DNA of 64,000 nt, taken from positions 60,540,268-60,604,267 of the forward strand of contig CM038218.1 of NCBI GenBank assembly GCA_021442155.1, given 5' to 3'. This document shows positions 1 through 12,441 of this stretch, piece after piece (the first letter of the stretch is position 1; each line of letters starts with the position of its first letter). Below the pieces are notes generated by a model that was given only the letters and a program-made list of their open reading frames with translations, had not been told where the DNA came from and searched no databases. The DNA comes from Cymbidium sinense. Taxonomy: Eukaryota; Streptophyta; Magnoliopsida; Asparagales; Orchidaceae. The position numbers and the translations under genes were made by a program.

Positions 1-559
1 TTTCATTTTATTTTTTGAAAAGAATGAATGCATGAAATTCATATGACATACATATTTTGCATGTTGGGATGGAACTAAAATGATGAAAGCATATAAACAC
101 ATTCACCCTAATTAATTCCTAAAGATAATCTTATGAAATAAGAAAGCTTAAAGCAAATCAAATTGTTTTTAAAGAAGGTTTGGTTTTGTTTTGAGTTTGA
201 TTTAATTTGAGAAATCTGAGGTGAGTTTGTTGTTTCTAACCCATTCTCATATGTGTATGTTATTTAAGTTAAATTTTTAGATGATTAGATCTATTTTATA
301 TTTTGATTAGGTTAAGGTATGAATTAAGTGTATTAATTACCCTTTACCTATACCACCTTAGCATATTTAATCAAATAATTATGAGCCAATGAGATGACAT
401 AAAATCTCAAAAGGAATTTAAATTTGCAATGCACCTAGGAAGAAAAAAAAAGCCTAATGCAATTTGGCTCATGATTAATGATTAATTAAACTAAGGGGTT
501 TAACTTAAGTAATTTCATAACCTCTCTCACACATGTGAGTTAGATTTTGATTTCATTAA
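1..559 (-). mobile_element. Distal part of antisense Tat/Ogre-like LTR (copy Y)
   Basis: This stretch matches the plus-strand reading of the other minus-strand LTR copies, for example 26870-27420 and 59320-59870. It is the reverse complement of about 4541-5100 in the solo LTR. It contains no gene. It stops at about 559 where the solo LTR begins, and the next LTR bases resume at 8434, so 1-559 and 8434-12441 are one LTR split by an insertion. The rest of this LTR lies left of the window. Whether Y is a solo LTR or the end of a complete element cannot be seen here. Confidence 0.85.
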
Positions 560-564
560 TATGT
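560..564. repeat. Candidate target site duplication, left copy
   Basis: The five bases tatgt precede the solo LTR and cgtgt (8429-8433) follow it. The two differ by two transitions, and both end in tgt just before the position where the split host LTR resumes with acttag. Ty3/gypsy integrases typically make 5-bp duplications. The pair is imperfect, so this is a candidate only. Confidence 0.45.
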
Positions 565-999
565 TGTTGACCTCATTTTTAGAATGAGCTCTTAACCCCT
601 TCATCTTAGACATAGTACTCCTCTTAGACTTTAAGAGATCCTTAGTTTTAAGACACATCTAGTCATTGGGTGAACACTCAACCTAACCCAAGAGACTTAG
701 AAGAGTTAGCCTTAGGAGCAGGTTATGTCTTAGGGGTGTTAGGAAAATTTGCCTACCCTATAGCTTAGACCACTTCCCTTCCTTCCTTCAAGTCAAACTC
801 CAAATCAACATCAAACCTAAATCAATTCTAGTCTAATTGATTTTCACCAAACTCAAATCAATGCCACATGATTGAAACACATGATTGAAATCCATGATTG
901 AATTCCAAGTTAAAATTCCAAATTCCAAATCTTTTCTAAGTCCTTTAATTTCCCTTCATGGACTTAGCCAAAATCAAATCTAAATCAATTAAAAATCAT

Positions 1000-1440
1000 G
1001 AAATTTTCTTATAATTCATTTATATTTTCATTGTAAATTCACATATATAATTGAAATATAAATTCAAATCAATCAAATCAAATCCAAAATTCAAATTCCT
1101 AATTCAAAATCCTTCTTAAGTCCTTAATTCCCTCTTAAGGACTTAGCCTAAATCATCTTCAAATCAATTCAAACTCATGAGATTTTCTTATAACTCATTT
1201 ATATTCTCATTTATATTCACATATATAAATGAAATATAAATTCAAATCAATCAAACTAAACTCAGAAATCAAATCCAAACTCCAAGTATTTCCTAAGTCC
1301 TTTAATTTCTTCTTAAGGACTCAGCCTAGATCATCATCAAATCAGTTCAAATCCTTGAAATTTTCTCATAACCCATTTATATTCTCATTTATATTCACAA
1401 ATATAAATTAAATATAAATTTAAACAACCAAAACCAATTC
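1000..1440 (+). repeat. Intra-LTR AT-rich tandem repeat, unit about 180 bp
   Basis: Three units recur near 1010, 1195 and 1375. Each joins a palindromic core (atttatattc...gaatataaat type) to a segment containing ctaagtccttaa. The same array is present in every LTR copy, at about 11570-12060, 30500-31000, 42050-42620 and 62980-63554, with different unit counts. It is therefore an inherited part of the LTR. Confidence 0.75.
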
Positions 1441-1689
1441 CAAAATTCAAGTTCAAATTCAATCAAAATATAACCTAAGTCTTTCAAGTCAAAATCTTGA
1501 ACTTAGCCAAATCAACTTCAAATCAAGCCAAACTATTGATTTTCCTTCATGATTTAATCAATCCTTCAATCATGAATCCAAATATAAATACAAACTTCAA
1601 TCACTTAACTAGAATGAAATTCAAAAATCAAGCCAAAATCCATTTCATGTTCACCCTTTGAACTTGAAATTATCAAATGAATCAAAATT

Positions 1690-2620
1690 CATTTGACTTC
1701 AAACCACTTGCAAATGGATTTATATTTCAATCATAAGTCCATATACAAGTTCAATCAAACTCAAATCAACCTCTGACTAAGCTATTTGACCCACTTAGGC
1801 TCACTTGACCTAAAGTACCCTTATGAGCCAAATTCTAATCCTAACCAATTATATTGAATCAAACTCACCTAAGACTCTCTCATCATGATCAACAATCATC
1901 ATGAGATGATCAATCACTCAAATTGGGTCAAACCAAGTTCAACCTAAGGGTTGACCAAGTCAACACTTAGCCAAAATGAAACCCAACATAGCCAAAATCT
2001 AGCATAGGCCAACTTGATTGAAACCATTTGTCTAAGTTCATTCATGATCAATGTTTGAACTTGACCAAGTCAACATTTGAGCCTAACCTAGCCCAATTGG
2101 CCACTTGACCCAAGTTGACCCAACTTGACCTAAAAGTCAAAATGTGTCAAAACTTGATCTAAGCCAAATTGATTGAAACTAATGGGTCAAGTTCATTCTA
2201 AATCACTTGTTGAACTTGACCAAATCCTCAATTGGCCAACTAGACCTAACCTAGCCCAATTGACCTTGAACCCAACTTGACATTGAGACAAATTAAAACT
2301 TAACCAAAATTGATTGGAAACAAAGATACTAATCTACTTCATATGACTAACCAAACCAAAACCTACCCATGACCTAGCTCAAATAGATCAAATGGGTCAA
2401 ATTGGTCAACCTGACCCATTTGACCTAAATGAAGGCATATGAACCAAATTCAAACCTAAACTAAATTGAATCAAACCAAAGCCACCAAAACATTTAAATG
2501 GTCATATGAACTTGACCCAACCATTGGTTTGCTTTAATTTGAACAATTGGTCAACTTGACCTAAGTTGACCCATTTTGACCTAAATGGGTCAACATGAGC
2601 CAAATTATACCAAATGAACT
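1690..2620 (+). promoter_or_regulatory. Dense TTGAC/W-box-like motif array in LTR U3
   Basis: Over roughly 900 bp the sequence is dominated by TTGACC, TTGACT and GGTCAA words, often as the palindrome-like ggtcaacttgacc arrangement. TTGAC[C/T] is the core recognised by plant WRKY factors. The array lies in the upstream part of the LTR, where U3 enhancers sit. It recurs in the other copies at about 10380-11260, 29330-30180, 40900-41720 and 61780-62640. Binding is inferred from the motif alone; the array could equally be a simple decayed repeat. Confidence 0.4.
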
Positions 2621-3779
2621 CCAAATCCAATGAAACTTGGCCAAACCTATTTTCTTAACATACCAAATATACCCAAATTCAAAAATAATTCGAATGACCA
2701 TTTTACCCCAAGGCCATAGGATAAATTTTGGCCAATTCCACTTGGAATTTGGTCAAATCCTCTTCATACCTACTTGATACTCTCCTAGTGGATCAAATGA
2801 ATACTAGGGAGGGTGGTGCACCCAACCCAATGGGTTTGGGTCAGCCAAACCCAACCCAATGGCCAAACCGACCATGTGCATGAAAATGACCACATGGAAA
2901 ACCTCTTCCCACTCAATTTGAGCATATGGGGAGTTCACCATTCCACTCGATAGCCTAAAACAAACTCAAGTACAGTCCTAACAGCCTAACAAACCCTTTG
3001 AATCAAGGCAATTGGATCAAAATGACAAGCCTATGCTGACCGTCCGATTTCCAAAGGGAGATATTCATTTTAATGTACAGAGAGTAATAGTCGATTGAGT
3101 GTTAGGAAGTCAGAGGAGCCTTTTATAAGTGATCCTAAGCTTCCAAGAGGGATATTGAAATTCCCATTTCTCGATTTTCATCACTTGAAAATAGGAGAGC
3201 TTGATAGAATTCCCAAATTTCTCTGCACTCAACATCAACTCAATTCCTTCTTCAAGCTTCATTAGAGGACCAAGTCGAGTGCACCCATACTCTTTCCCAA
3301 GCTCCAAAGCCAAAGAGGAGTGCCCTAGACCAAAGTTGAGCTCAAGCTAAGGAGGAGTTGGCCTCTAGGAGAATCCATTCAATTTTTAAGCCTCAAACTT
3401 TCAGCAAAGCTTCGTCTCAACCAGATGAAGCTTCTCCAAGGGAATCAATCACCGGTGATCACCTCTGGTGAGGTTAGCCATTTTCTGAGCATTAAACTCA
3501 ATGTGGTGTGGAGCTTTGTGAAATAAATATTCATCTCATAGAATTTCGATCATTAGATGTGTTTTTCATTAGGTTTAGATGGTGTGGGCTAAATTTTAGC
3601 CCAATCTGAGCTCGATCGAGCTCGAATCTTACCCTAGAACATGGACGGCTTCCATTGTTCATAGGGGAGAACAGGGATGGATCTCTGGCTGTCCATCCGC
3701 ACATTTTAAATGGACGATCAAGATTAAAATGTGCAATATATTCATTTTTAATCCTCTGATCCACGCTTTAATCTCAGCC

Positions 3780-3905
3780 ATCCAATCCTTGATCAGACGG
3801 CTGAGGAGAAAGTGAGTAGCGCCGCCGCCACACGGTGCTATGATGTGACATTTTAAATAGCCAATCAAGAGGTGACACGTGTAAAGCGCGACAGCCGCAT
3901 GCATG
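3780..3905 (+). promoter_or_regulatory. CpG-rich LTR block with CCAAT and G-box (CACGTG)
   Basis: This is the only clearly GC/CpG-rich patch of the LTR. It carries a CCAAT box at 3861-3865 and a perfect CACGTG at 3876-3881. A TATAAAATA sequence follows at about 3988. Related but decayed blocks occur at 9055-9180 and 60515-60640, and weakly at 28030-28110 and 39700-39790. It may be the core promoter region of the LTR. The TATA sequence is not conserved in the other copies, so the assignment is tentative. Confidence 0.3.
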
Positions 3906-6708
3906 GCACCCATGGATTAATAATAGGATTAGGGATTTATTTAATTCCTAATTAATCACCTAAGCTTCTAAAATTCATATCTCAACATATAAAATAAAAA
4001 AATATGAAATAAATTGCATTAGGAAGATAATTGAACATAAAATATTCTAAAATTGATTTTGATTAATTTTGAATAGTTCTTTTCTCTGAATTTGGGTTTT
4101 ATTAGGAATATTAATTTGCTAATTACTCCATAATTAATCCACTGATTAATATCAAACATCTTGTGTGTAATTAGAGAGATGACTTCTGCCTCTCCTAATT
4201 TTCTTGAGATTTATTGGTGGCTTAATTAGGGGAATTACTAGTTCATTCCTTAATTACTCCCTTAATATAATTAAACTTAATTAAGAGTATAATTAGTGAT
4301 TTAACCCTCTGATTGAGCTAATTAAGTTTTGATTAAGTGAGTGTGAGGTTTTGGGAATAATTTTGGGACAGTCTCCTTAAGATTTTCCTTAAACCTCCTT
4401 TTATTCCTTAATCTTAATTTAATTAAAGGTAAATTCACTAATTATGCCCTTAATTAATTTTATAAAATTCTAAAACTTTCCAGAACTCAATTAATCCTTC
4501 TTGGGTAGATACTTAGGTGTTCAAGAGCCTAAGTACAATTAAGAAAATCAAAATTCAACTCATATATGTGAGGGGTGTTTTGAAATCACTTAAGTTAAAC
4601 CCCTAAGCTTAATTAATCATTCATCATGAGCCAAATTGCATTAGGCCTTTTCCTTCCTAGGTGCATTACAAATTTAAATTCCTTGTGTGGTTTTATGTCA
4701 TCTCATTGGCTTATAATTATTTAATTAACTATGCTAAGGTGGTGTAGGTAAGAGGTAATTAACATGCTTAATTCATACCTTAACCTAATCAAAAATATAA
4801 AATGAATATAATCACCTAAAAAATGAACAAAAGTATCAAACACATGTGAGAATGGGTTAGGAACAGCAAGCTCACCTCACATTTTCCAAATTAAATCAAA
4901 CTCAAAATCAAACAAAAATCACATTAAACAAACTTTGATTTACTTTAAGCTTTCTTATTTCATAAGATTGCCTTTAGGAATTAATTAAGGTGAATGGGTT
5001 GACATGACTTGATTACTTTAGTTCTTTCCTAACATGCTAAATGTGTGTGTCATATGATTTTATACATTCATGATTTTCAAAAATCAAATTTAAAATGAAC
5101 ATTTTTCCTTTATGTCAAATTGCATGTTTTGGCTAAAGCAATAATATGAGTGGCTATTATCACTATTAAATTCCAAATTATTTTTAAAATATATGATTCA
5201 ATTATCAAAACTAAAAGTGTGTTACTTATCTATTTCTTATAAGCTTACATGTGATAAAAATATAAAGATGTGCTTAGTGTAGTTTTCCTTCTCCTCTCTT
5301 TCGGTATAGTTTTGAATAGGATTTGGCAAAATGTATAGTTCATTTGAAAAGAACCTAACACTTGCCCAATTACATCTCCTATTCATTCCTATGCTATTAC
5401 TTAAGAAGGATACCTACACTTGTACATATAAATTGTATAAATAAAAATAAATCAACCAACACAAACTTTTGCATTCTTTCTTTTCAATTCATTTCTTTTG
5501 TACACATGCTTGTATTTAAGAAAAGTGGTATATTAATCTGGATAAACCCAGGGTTGTGAGGCTTTAAGTAGCCCTAAGTAGGTCTTGTACCTTACATTCC
5601 TGGTTAACAATGGCATTGTACTCACTTATGCCTTTCATATATTTATATGTGCATGTGAAAATTGGATAAGAAACCCCTTTGCTACTTAATGAAAATCATG
5701 CATCATAAACATTCAAATTTTCTTAAGTAAACTACCTAGTATGCATCATAAAGTGTGCTAAACATTCCCATCTGGTATGTACAGATATGCTTAGGATTCA
5801 TTCATATGCATGTTTTACATATTGGGAAAGAAATGAAGTGATGTGTGTTTTGTGATCTTAATTCACTTTATTTAATCTTAAAATGCCTTTCTTTTTGAAT
5901 AGGTTTGTTTAGAGTTCATCTAAACTTATGATTAATTAAAACACATAATAAAACATTCACTAAACAAAACTAAAACATGAATCCACTTTAGAAATTACTT
6001 AGGTTAGGGAAGGGAAGAGAAGTTCTCTTCTTTCGCTCTCTTTACAATTTAGTAATTAATTATATGATTCACTTGAACCCAATCAAAACATAAAATAAAA
6101 TCAGCCCAAAACAACTAAACCACTTAAATAAAACTCTCCTCTAATTTGAACAATCTTCATACTTAGAAAATTCTAACTTAAAGCCATAGCTAAGCATACC
6201 ACACAAACCTCTAAAGCACACACATCAGGTCACCGCCTTCTAGCTTTAGGTTAGGGCGGTGCATGGTTTGATGTTTGCTTTTATTTTGTGATATATATTT
6301 TAGACTGGATGTTAGGGTGCATGTGTGTAGAAAGAATGATAAGATGATTTTTCTAATCATTATTTTCTATAGGGGATTGTGCTTAAAGGGTGCTGTGATA
6401 AATAAAAATATAAATACTTTTTATTGTGCAGGTGCTTATACTCCTAAGCATAATCTAATAAGCCAGGTGGACTTAGTCACCCATGTGTGGGGTGATAAGT
6501 CTAATAAACATGCTTTAGATTTATGTAGTTTGTTTAGCTAATCTCTATTTTACAGACGTTAACTAGATTTACTTTTTTCTTTTCATGTAATTTTTTGCAA
6601 TTAGGATTTTGGGATGATTGTTATGTGGATTAGGATGAACATTGATCATAAGATTACATCTTATGTACCATGTGAAGCCTTTGGAGCAACCACCTTCCAA
6701 CCATCCAA

Positions 6709-6772
6709 AAGAAAGAACTAAAGTGGAAAGAAGAAAAGAAGAAGAAAGAAGAAAAGAAGAATGAAGAAATGA
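6709..6772 (+). repeat. Polypurine GAA/AAG block inside the LTR
   Basis: A run made almost only of A and G, with AAGAAGAA-type words, lies inside the LTR in sense orientation. It is kept in the other copies, as CTT/TTC on the plus strand, at about 25255-25310, 36970-37025 and 57648-57705. It is far from any LTR end, so it is not the 3' polypurine tract used for plus-strand priming. Confidence 0.6.
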
Positions 6773-8428
6773 AGCTTGAAGTCCCCCTTAACAATGAGTT
6801 CCGTGCTTAATTGTACTTAATTCATTTGTAATCCATGTTGTATAAGGGTAGAGTTTGGCTACCCAATTTATTTTTGGGTTTGTGCGGTGGTGCCCTACCA
6901 CAAATGACCTCTTATTCTTTGTATTAGCTTTATAAATTGATTGATGATTTGTTTAGCTTATGCATTAAGATGGCATCTTTTTTCTAGTTTCTTCCTTGCT
7001 TGATGTATGACTTGGATGTGGATTAGGCTCTTAGGAAAAAATAAATATTCTACCAAATGTAATAATTAAAAATTAAAAATAAAGAACTCATAACCTCACC
7101 TAAAGCTTAGGCTAAATAAAGATAAAAAAATTAACAACCCCTTAACTAAATGAGTACTTCTTTTATAATATCATGCATAAATGCATATTATTTTCATTCT
7201 TGATTGGAAGGCTTCCACCTTTGCTAGAGAAACTTGGCTTGACCTTTGAGAGCCATGGTGGAAATACACCTCCTCCCTTCTCACTAATTTTGGCAAATAA
7301 TCTCATTTCCCATGCATTAAGCATATGAATCCTATTAGCCTGAGTCAAAAATGATTGTCCAAATATAAAAATAAAATGTAATATGAATTGCATTAGATTT
7401 AGGTCATTTGTAGCATACCCTTGCATGATCTAGTCTCTTTAGAGAGAGTTTAAGGACCTAGTCTCTTTCTAAATAAATAACAGCATAGTTATCTTGCATA
7501 AAACATATGACTTGCCTACATGAATTTAAAACTGTAGGAGCAGTTAGTTGGTGGCCAACCCTAGGTGATTGTAAGTCCAAGCAGTCAGGTGGTTTGTCCT
7601 CTCTTATGGAGACAAACTAAATACCCATTTTTGCCTTAGATTTAGGTTATTCTTTCGGCCCTCGCCAAAGCTCCCAAGATTTAGGTTCTGAGGTTGCTTC
7701 TCCCCTTTGTGGGTCATAAGTATAAATCCTCGCCTCTTAGGCATTTATTTAATCTTGTGTTATGGAATCATAAGTCTTAAACTTCCAATAAAAAGTTAAC
7801 TCAAATGAATAATTCAATTTCAAAATTGTAAAGCCCAACCATAGGATAGTTTAAGATGCTTTCTAGGCTTCCTAGCATCATGGAAATCTCCTACTTATCT
7901 TCCTTTGGCTTCGATAATAACTCCCTTTATTTGATCAATCCCATTTGATCTTCCAAAATAAACTAATTGATTGATAGTCCTACCTATTGAAATCATTGGA
8001 GGTAATGATCATTTACTTTAATCGAGAGTATTCCTAAGGAATCTCATTCCTTAGGATGTAATTAACTATAGGGGCTTGTCCCCTGTAGGGAACTTAGTGA
8101 ACCTAGTTTAACATAAACTCTACTTTAGTTTTTCATGTAAAGTTGGGGAAGAATCTTTGGTACACTTGCAGTCCCATTGTCATTAGGAGTCCTTGTTGAG
8201 GTGATTAGGTCCATCGTAGGCTGGTGGCTCCTATCTTTCGAGATAGTACACCTTTTCATCAATGTCATACCGATCACCTTTCATAAAAATATTTGCGAAT
8301 CTACGTGATGTCAAAATTGCATAAAAAAAGAAGATGTATATTTCAGTCCTCATTTCATCTCGCATAGAGTGAAGATGAAAGTATATATTTTATTCTTTAG
8401 AAATTCTCAAATATTAAAAATTTCACCA

Positions 8429-8433
8429 CGTGT
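8429..8433. repeat. Candidate target site duplication, right copy
   Basis: cgtgt follows the ACCA end of the solo LTR and pairs with tatgt at 560-564, with two transition differences. The host LTR continues immediately at 8434. Confidence 0.45.
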
Positions 8434-11400
8434 ACTTAGGCTTTTAAACACCTAAGCATCTATCCAAGATGGATTAATTAAGTTCTGGAAGGTTTTAGAA
8501 TTTTATGAAATTAATTAAGGTAGTAATTAGTGAATTAACCCTTAATTAAGAAAGGATTAGGGAAGAAAGTGGGGTTTAGGGAATATCTTAAGGAAAGTAT
8601 CCCAAAATTATTCCTTAAACCTCTCATTCACTTAATCAAAACTTAATTGGCCTAATCAAAGGGTTAAACCACTAATTATGCCCTTAATTAAGCTTAATTA
8701 CATTAAGGGAGTAATTAAGGAATGAACTAACAATTCCCCTAATTAAGCCACCAATAAATCCCAAGAAAATTAGGGGAAGAGTCATCCCACTAATTAAGCA
8801 CAAAAAGTTTGGAATTAATCAGTGGAGTAATTAAAGGATAATTAGCAAATTAACATCCCAATAAAACCCAAATTTAAAGGAAAAAACTATTAAAAATCAA
8901 TTAAATTAATTTTAAAATATTCTATGTTTAATTATCTTTCATATGCAATTTATTTCATATTTTTATGATTTTTCTAGGCTTAGATATGAATTTTAGAAGA
9001 TTTGGAAATTAATTAGAATTTAAATAATCCCTAATTATATTATTAATTTTATCAGTGCCACATGTGCCGCTGACGCGACATGCGCTTTACATGTGGCGCG
9101 ATGAGATTGGGTACTTAACCCATCACATCATAGTGTTGCATGGTGGCAGTGATACACACTTTCTCCTCAGCTGTCCGATCAAGGATCATACAGCTGAGAT
9201 TAAAGTCGTGGATCTAAGGGAGAAAATTATGGATGCTACGCATTTTAATCTTGGCCATCCATCCAAAATGCATGGATGGATGGCCTGAGATTCATCCCTA
9301 AAATCCTCAGTGAACCATGGAGACCATCCATGTTTGAGGCCATGATTCGAGCTCGATTGAGCTTGGATTGGAATGGAAATCAACCCACACCATCTAAGCA
9401 TGAATATAAGAACATCTAACGGCTAGATCAACCTAGGATTGAAATCCACTTCACAAAGGACCAACATATATTGAACTTAAGCTCAAAAAAATAGCATACC
9501 TCATCGAAGGTGATCACCGATGCTCGAATCCCTTGGAGAAACTTCATTTAGTTGAGACGAAGCTTTGCTGAAAGTTTCAGCTCTTGAGATTGACTAGATG
9601 CTTCTATGGGTCAACTCCTCCTTGCCTTGAGCTCAGCCTTGATCGAATTGGATCCTCCCTTGCCTTTGGAGCTTGGGAAAGAGCTTGGGCAAGTTCAACT
9701 TGGTCCTCTGATGGAGCTTGAGGAAGGAATTGGGTTGATATTGAGTATGGAGTAAGTTCAAATTTCAATGGAGCTCCCCAATTTTTAAGTGATGAAAATC
9801 GAAAAAATCAAGTTTCAAACTCTCTTTAGGAAGCTTGGGAAGACTCTCTAAGCCTTGCTCTAAGTTCCTACGCTTCAATCGACTGAGGGAGAGTGAAGAT
9901 TGAATAGAATTAGGGGGAGTCTATCTCCCCCTTGAAGGATCAGACAGCCGCAAGCCTCCTTGCTATTTTGATCCAATACACCACATGCGATGAGTTAGTT
10001 AGGCTATTTTGAGTTGCATGTGGTTCTATTTTGGCTAGAAAAGGAGTGGGTGAGGTGGCCATGTGCTTGAATTGAGTGGAAGGAGGATTTCCATGTGGCC
10101 ATTTCAATGGGAGTGGTTGGTTTGGCCATAGGGCTAAGTTGGGCTGACCCAAACTCATTGGGTTAGGTGCACCACACTCTCTAGTGTTCACTTCATCCAC
10201 TAAGTGGGTGTTAAGTGGTTATGGTGAGGATTTAACCAAATTCCAAATGGATTTGGCCAAAATTTATCCTACGATATGGGGTAAAATGGTCATTTGACCT
10301 TGATTTTAGTTTGGGTATGTTTGGTATGATGAGAAAATAGGTTTGGCCAAGTTTTATTGAATTTGGAGTGGTTTGATATGATTTGGCTCAAGTTGACCCA
10401 TTTAGGTCAAAATGGTCAACTTGGGTCAAGTTGACTGAATGGTCAAATTAGGTCAAACTAAGGGTTGGGTTAAGTTCATGTGACTATTTGAAATATTTTG
10501 GTGGCTTTGGTTTGATTCAATTTGGTTTAGGTTTGAATTTAGTTCATTTGATTTCATTTAGGTCAAATGGGTCAAGTTGACTAATTTGACCCATTTGACC
10601 TATTTGAGCTAGGTCATGGGTAAGTTTAGGTTTGGTTGGTCATATGAAAGGGATTGGTATCTTTGTTTCCAATCAATTTTGGTGAAGTTTGAATTTGGCT
10701 CAATATGACCCTTTAGGTCAAGTTGGGTTCAAGGTCAATTGGACTAGGTTAGGTCTAGTTGGCCAATTGAGGCTTTGGTCAAGTTCAACAATCATTTTCG
10801 AATGAACTTGACCCATTGGTTTCAATCAATTTGACTTAGATCAAGTTTACACACCTTTTAACTTTTTAGGTCAAGTTGGGTCAACTTTGGTCAACTGGCC
10901 AATTGGGCTAGGTTATGCTCAAATGTTGACTTGGTCAAGTTCAAACATTGATAATTAATGAACTTAGATCATTGGTTTGAATCAATTTGGCCTATGGTGG
11001 ATTTTGGCTATGTTGGGTTTCATTTTGGCTAAGTGTTGACTTGGTCAACCCTTAAGTTTGACTTGGTTTGATCCAATTTGAGTGATTGATCATCTCATGA
11101 TGATTGTTGATCATGATGAGAGGTATAGTTGGGCTTATTTCAATCCAATTTGGTTAGGATTAGAATTTGGCTCATAAGACTACTTTAGGTCACTTTGGGT
11201 CAAGTGAGCCTAAGTGGGTCAAATGGCTTGGTCAAGGCTTGATTTGAGTTTGATTAAACTCACATATGGACTTATGATTGAAATATAAATCCATTTGCAA
11301 GTGGTTTGAAGTCAAATGGGTTTTGATTCATTTGATAATTTCAAGTTTAAAGGGTGAACATGAAATGGATTTTGGCTTGATTTTTGAATTGAGATTTAAT

Positions 11401-12441
11401 TTGGTGATTGAAGTTTGTATTTATATTTGGATTCATGATTGAAGGATTGATTGAATCATGAAGAAAAATCAAGAGTTTGGCTTGATTTGAAATTTATTTG
11501 GCTAAGTTCAAGAATTTGACTTGAAAGGCTTAGGTGGGATTTTAATTGAATTTAGGTTTGATTTTTGGAGTTTGTTTTGATTGTTTGAGTTTATATTTCA
11601 TTTATATATGTGAATATAAATGAGAATATAAATGGGTTATGAGAAAATTTCATGAATTTGAATTGATTTAAAGATGATTTAGGCTAAGTCCTTAAGAGAA
11701 AATCAAAGTGATTTAGGAAAGATTTGTGAATTTGGATTTGACTTTTGGGTTTAGTTTGATTTATTTAAATTTATATTTCATTTATAGATGTAAATATAAA
11801 TGAGAATATAACTGAGTTATAAAAAAATTTCATGAATTTGAATTGATTTAAAGATGATTTAGGCTATGTCCTTAAGAGGGGATTAAAGGACTTAAGAAGG
11901 ATTTTGAATTCAGAATTTAGAATTTTGGATTTAGTTTGATTGATTTGAATTTATATTTCATTTATATATGTGAATATAAATGAGAATATAAATGAGTTGT
12001 GAGAAAATTTTATAAATTTGAGTTGATTTGATGATGATTTAGGCTAAGTCCTTAAGAGGGGATTAAGGAATTAGCAAGATTTGGAATTTGGAATTTGAAT
12101 TTTGGATTTCAATCATGGGTTTCAATCATGTGGCATTGATTTGAGTTTGGAGAAAATCAATTAGGCTGGAACTGATTTAGGTTTGATGTTGATTTGATTT
12201 GGAGTTTGACTTGAAGGAAGGAAGTGAGGAATGTGGTTCAAGCTATAGGGTATGCAAATTTTTCTAACACCCCTAAGGCATGGCCTATTCCTATGGCTAA
12301 CTCTTCTAAGTCTCTAGGGCTAGGTTAAGTGTCCACCTAATCACTAGATATGTCTTAGGACTAAGGATCTCTTAAAGTCTATGAGGAGTCCTATGTCTAA
12401 AATGGAGGGGTTGATAACTCATTCTAAAAATGAGGTCAATA
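8434..12441 (-). mobile_element. Proximal half of antisense LTR (copy Y)
   Basis: The sequence continues the antisense LTR that stopped at 559 and is colinear with 27430-31370 and 59880-63554. It ends at 12441 with tattgacctc on the minus strand, a one-base variant of the TGTTGACCTC terminus. It carries the CpG-rich block (9055-9180), the TTGAC array (about 10380-11260) and three or more 180-bp AT-rich units (11570-12060). No gene is present. It lies inside the 5' LTR of element 1, whose remnant starts at 12442. Confidence 0.85.

Larger units (their letters stand above)
565..8428 (+). mobile_element. Solo LTR (Z) of a giant Tat/Ogre-like retrotransposon, sense orientation
   Basis: A complete LTR of 7,864 bp starts TGTTGACC and ends ACCA. 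Both ends match the termini of the other copies (31370, 43038 and 12441 for the start; 23599, 35357 and 56089 for the end). No internal region is attached on either side: both flanks are the same antisense LTR (Y). This is the signature of a solo LTR left by LTR-LTR recombination. From its 5' end it holds AT-rich tandem units of about 180 bp (about 1000-1440), a dense array of TTGAC/GTCAA motifs (about 1690-2620), a CpG-rich block (3780-3905), AT-rich filler, and a purine-rich GAA block (about 6709-6772). The small open frames inside, such as 6275-6541, show no recognisable domain and look fortuitous. Confidence 0.85.

Noticed and set aside
6275..6541. 88-codon open frame in the sense solo LTR
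   Set aside because: It is located inside the LTR. Pieces of the peptide recur in other copies because the DNA is repeated, but the frame is not kept open.
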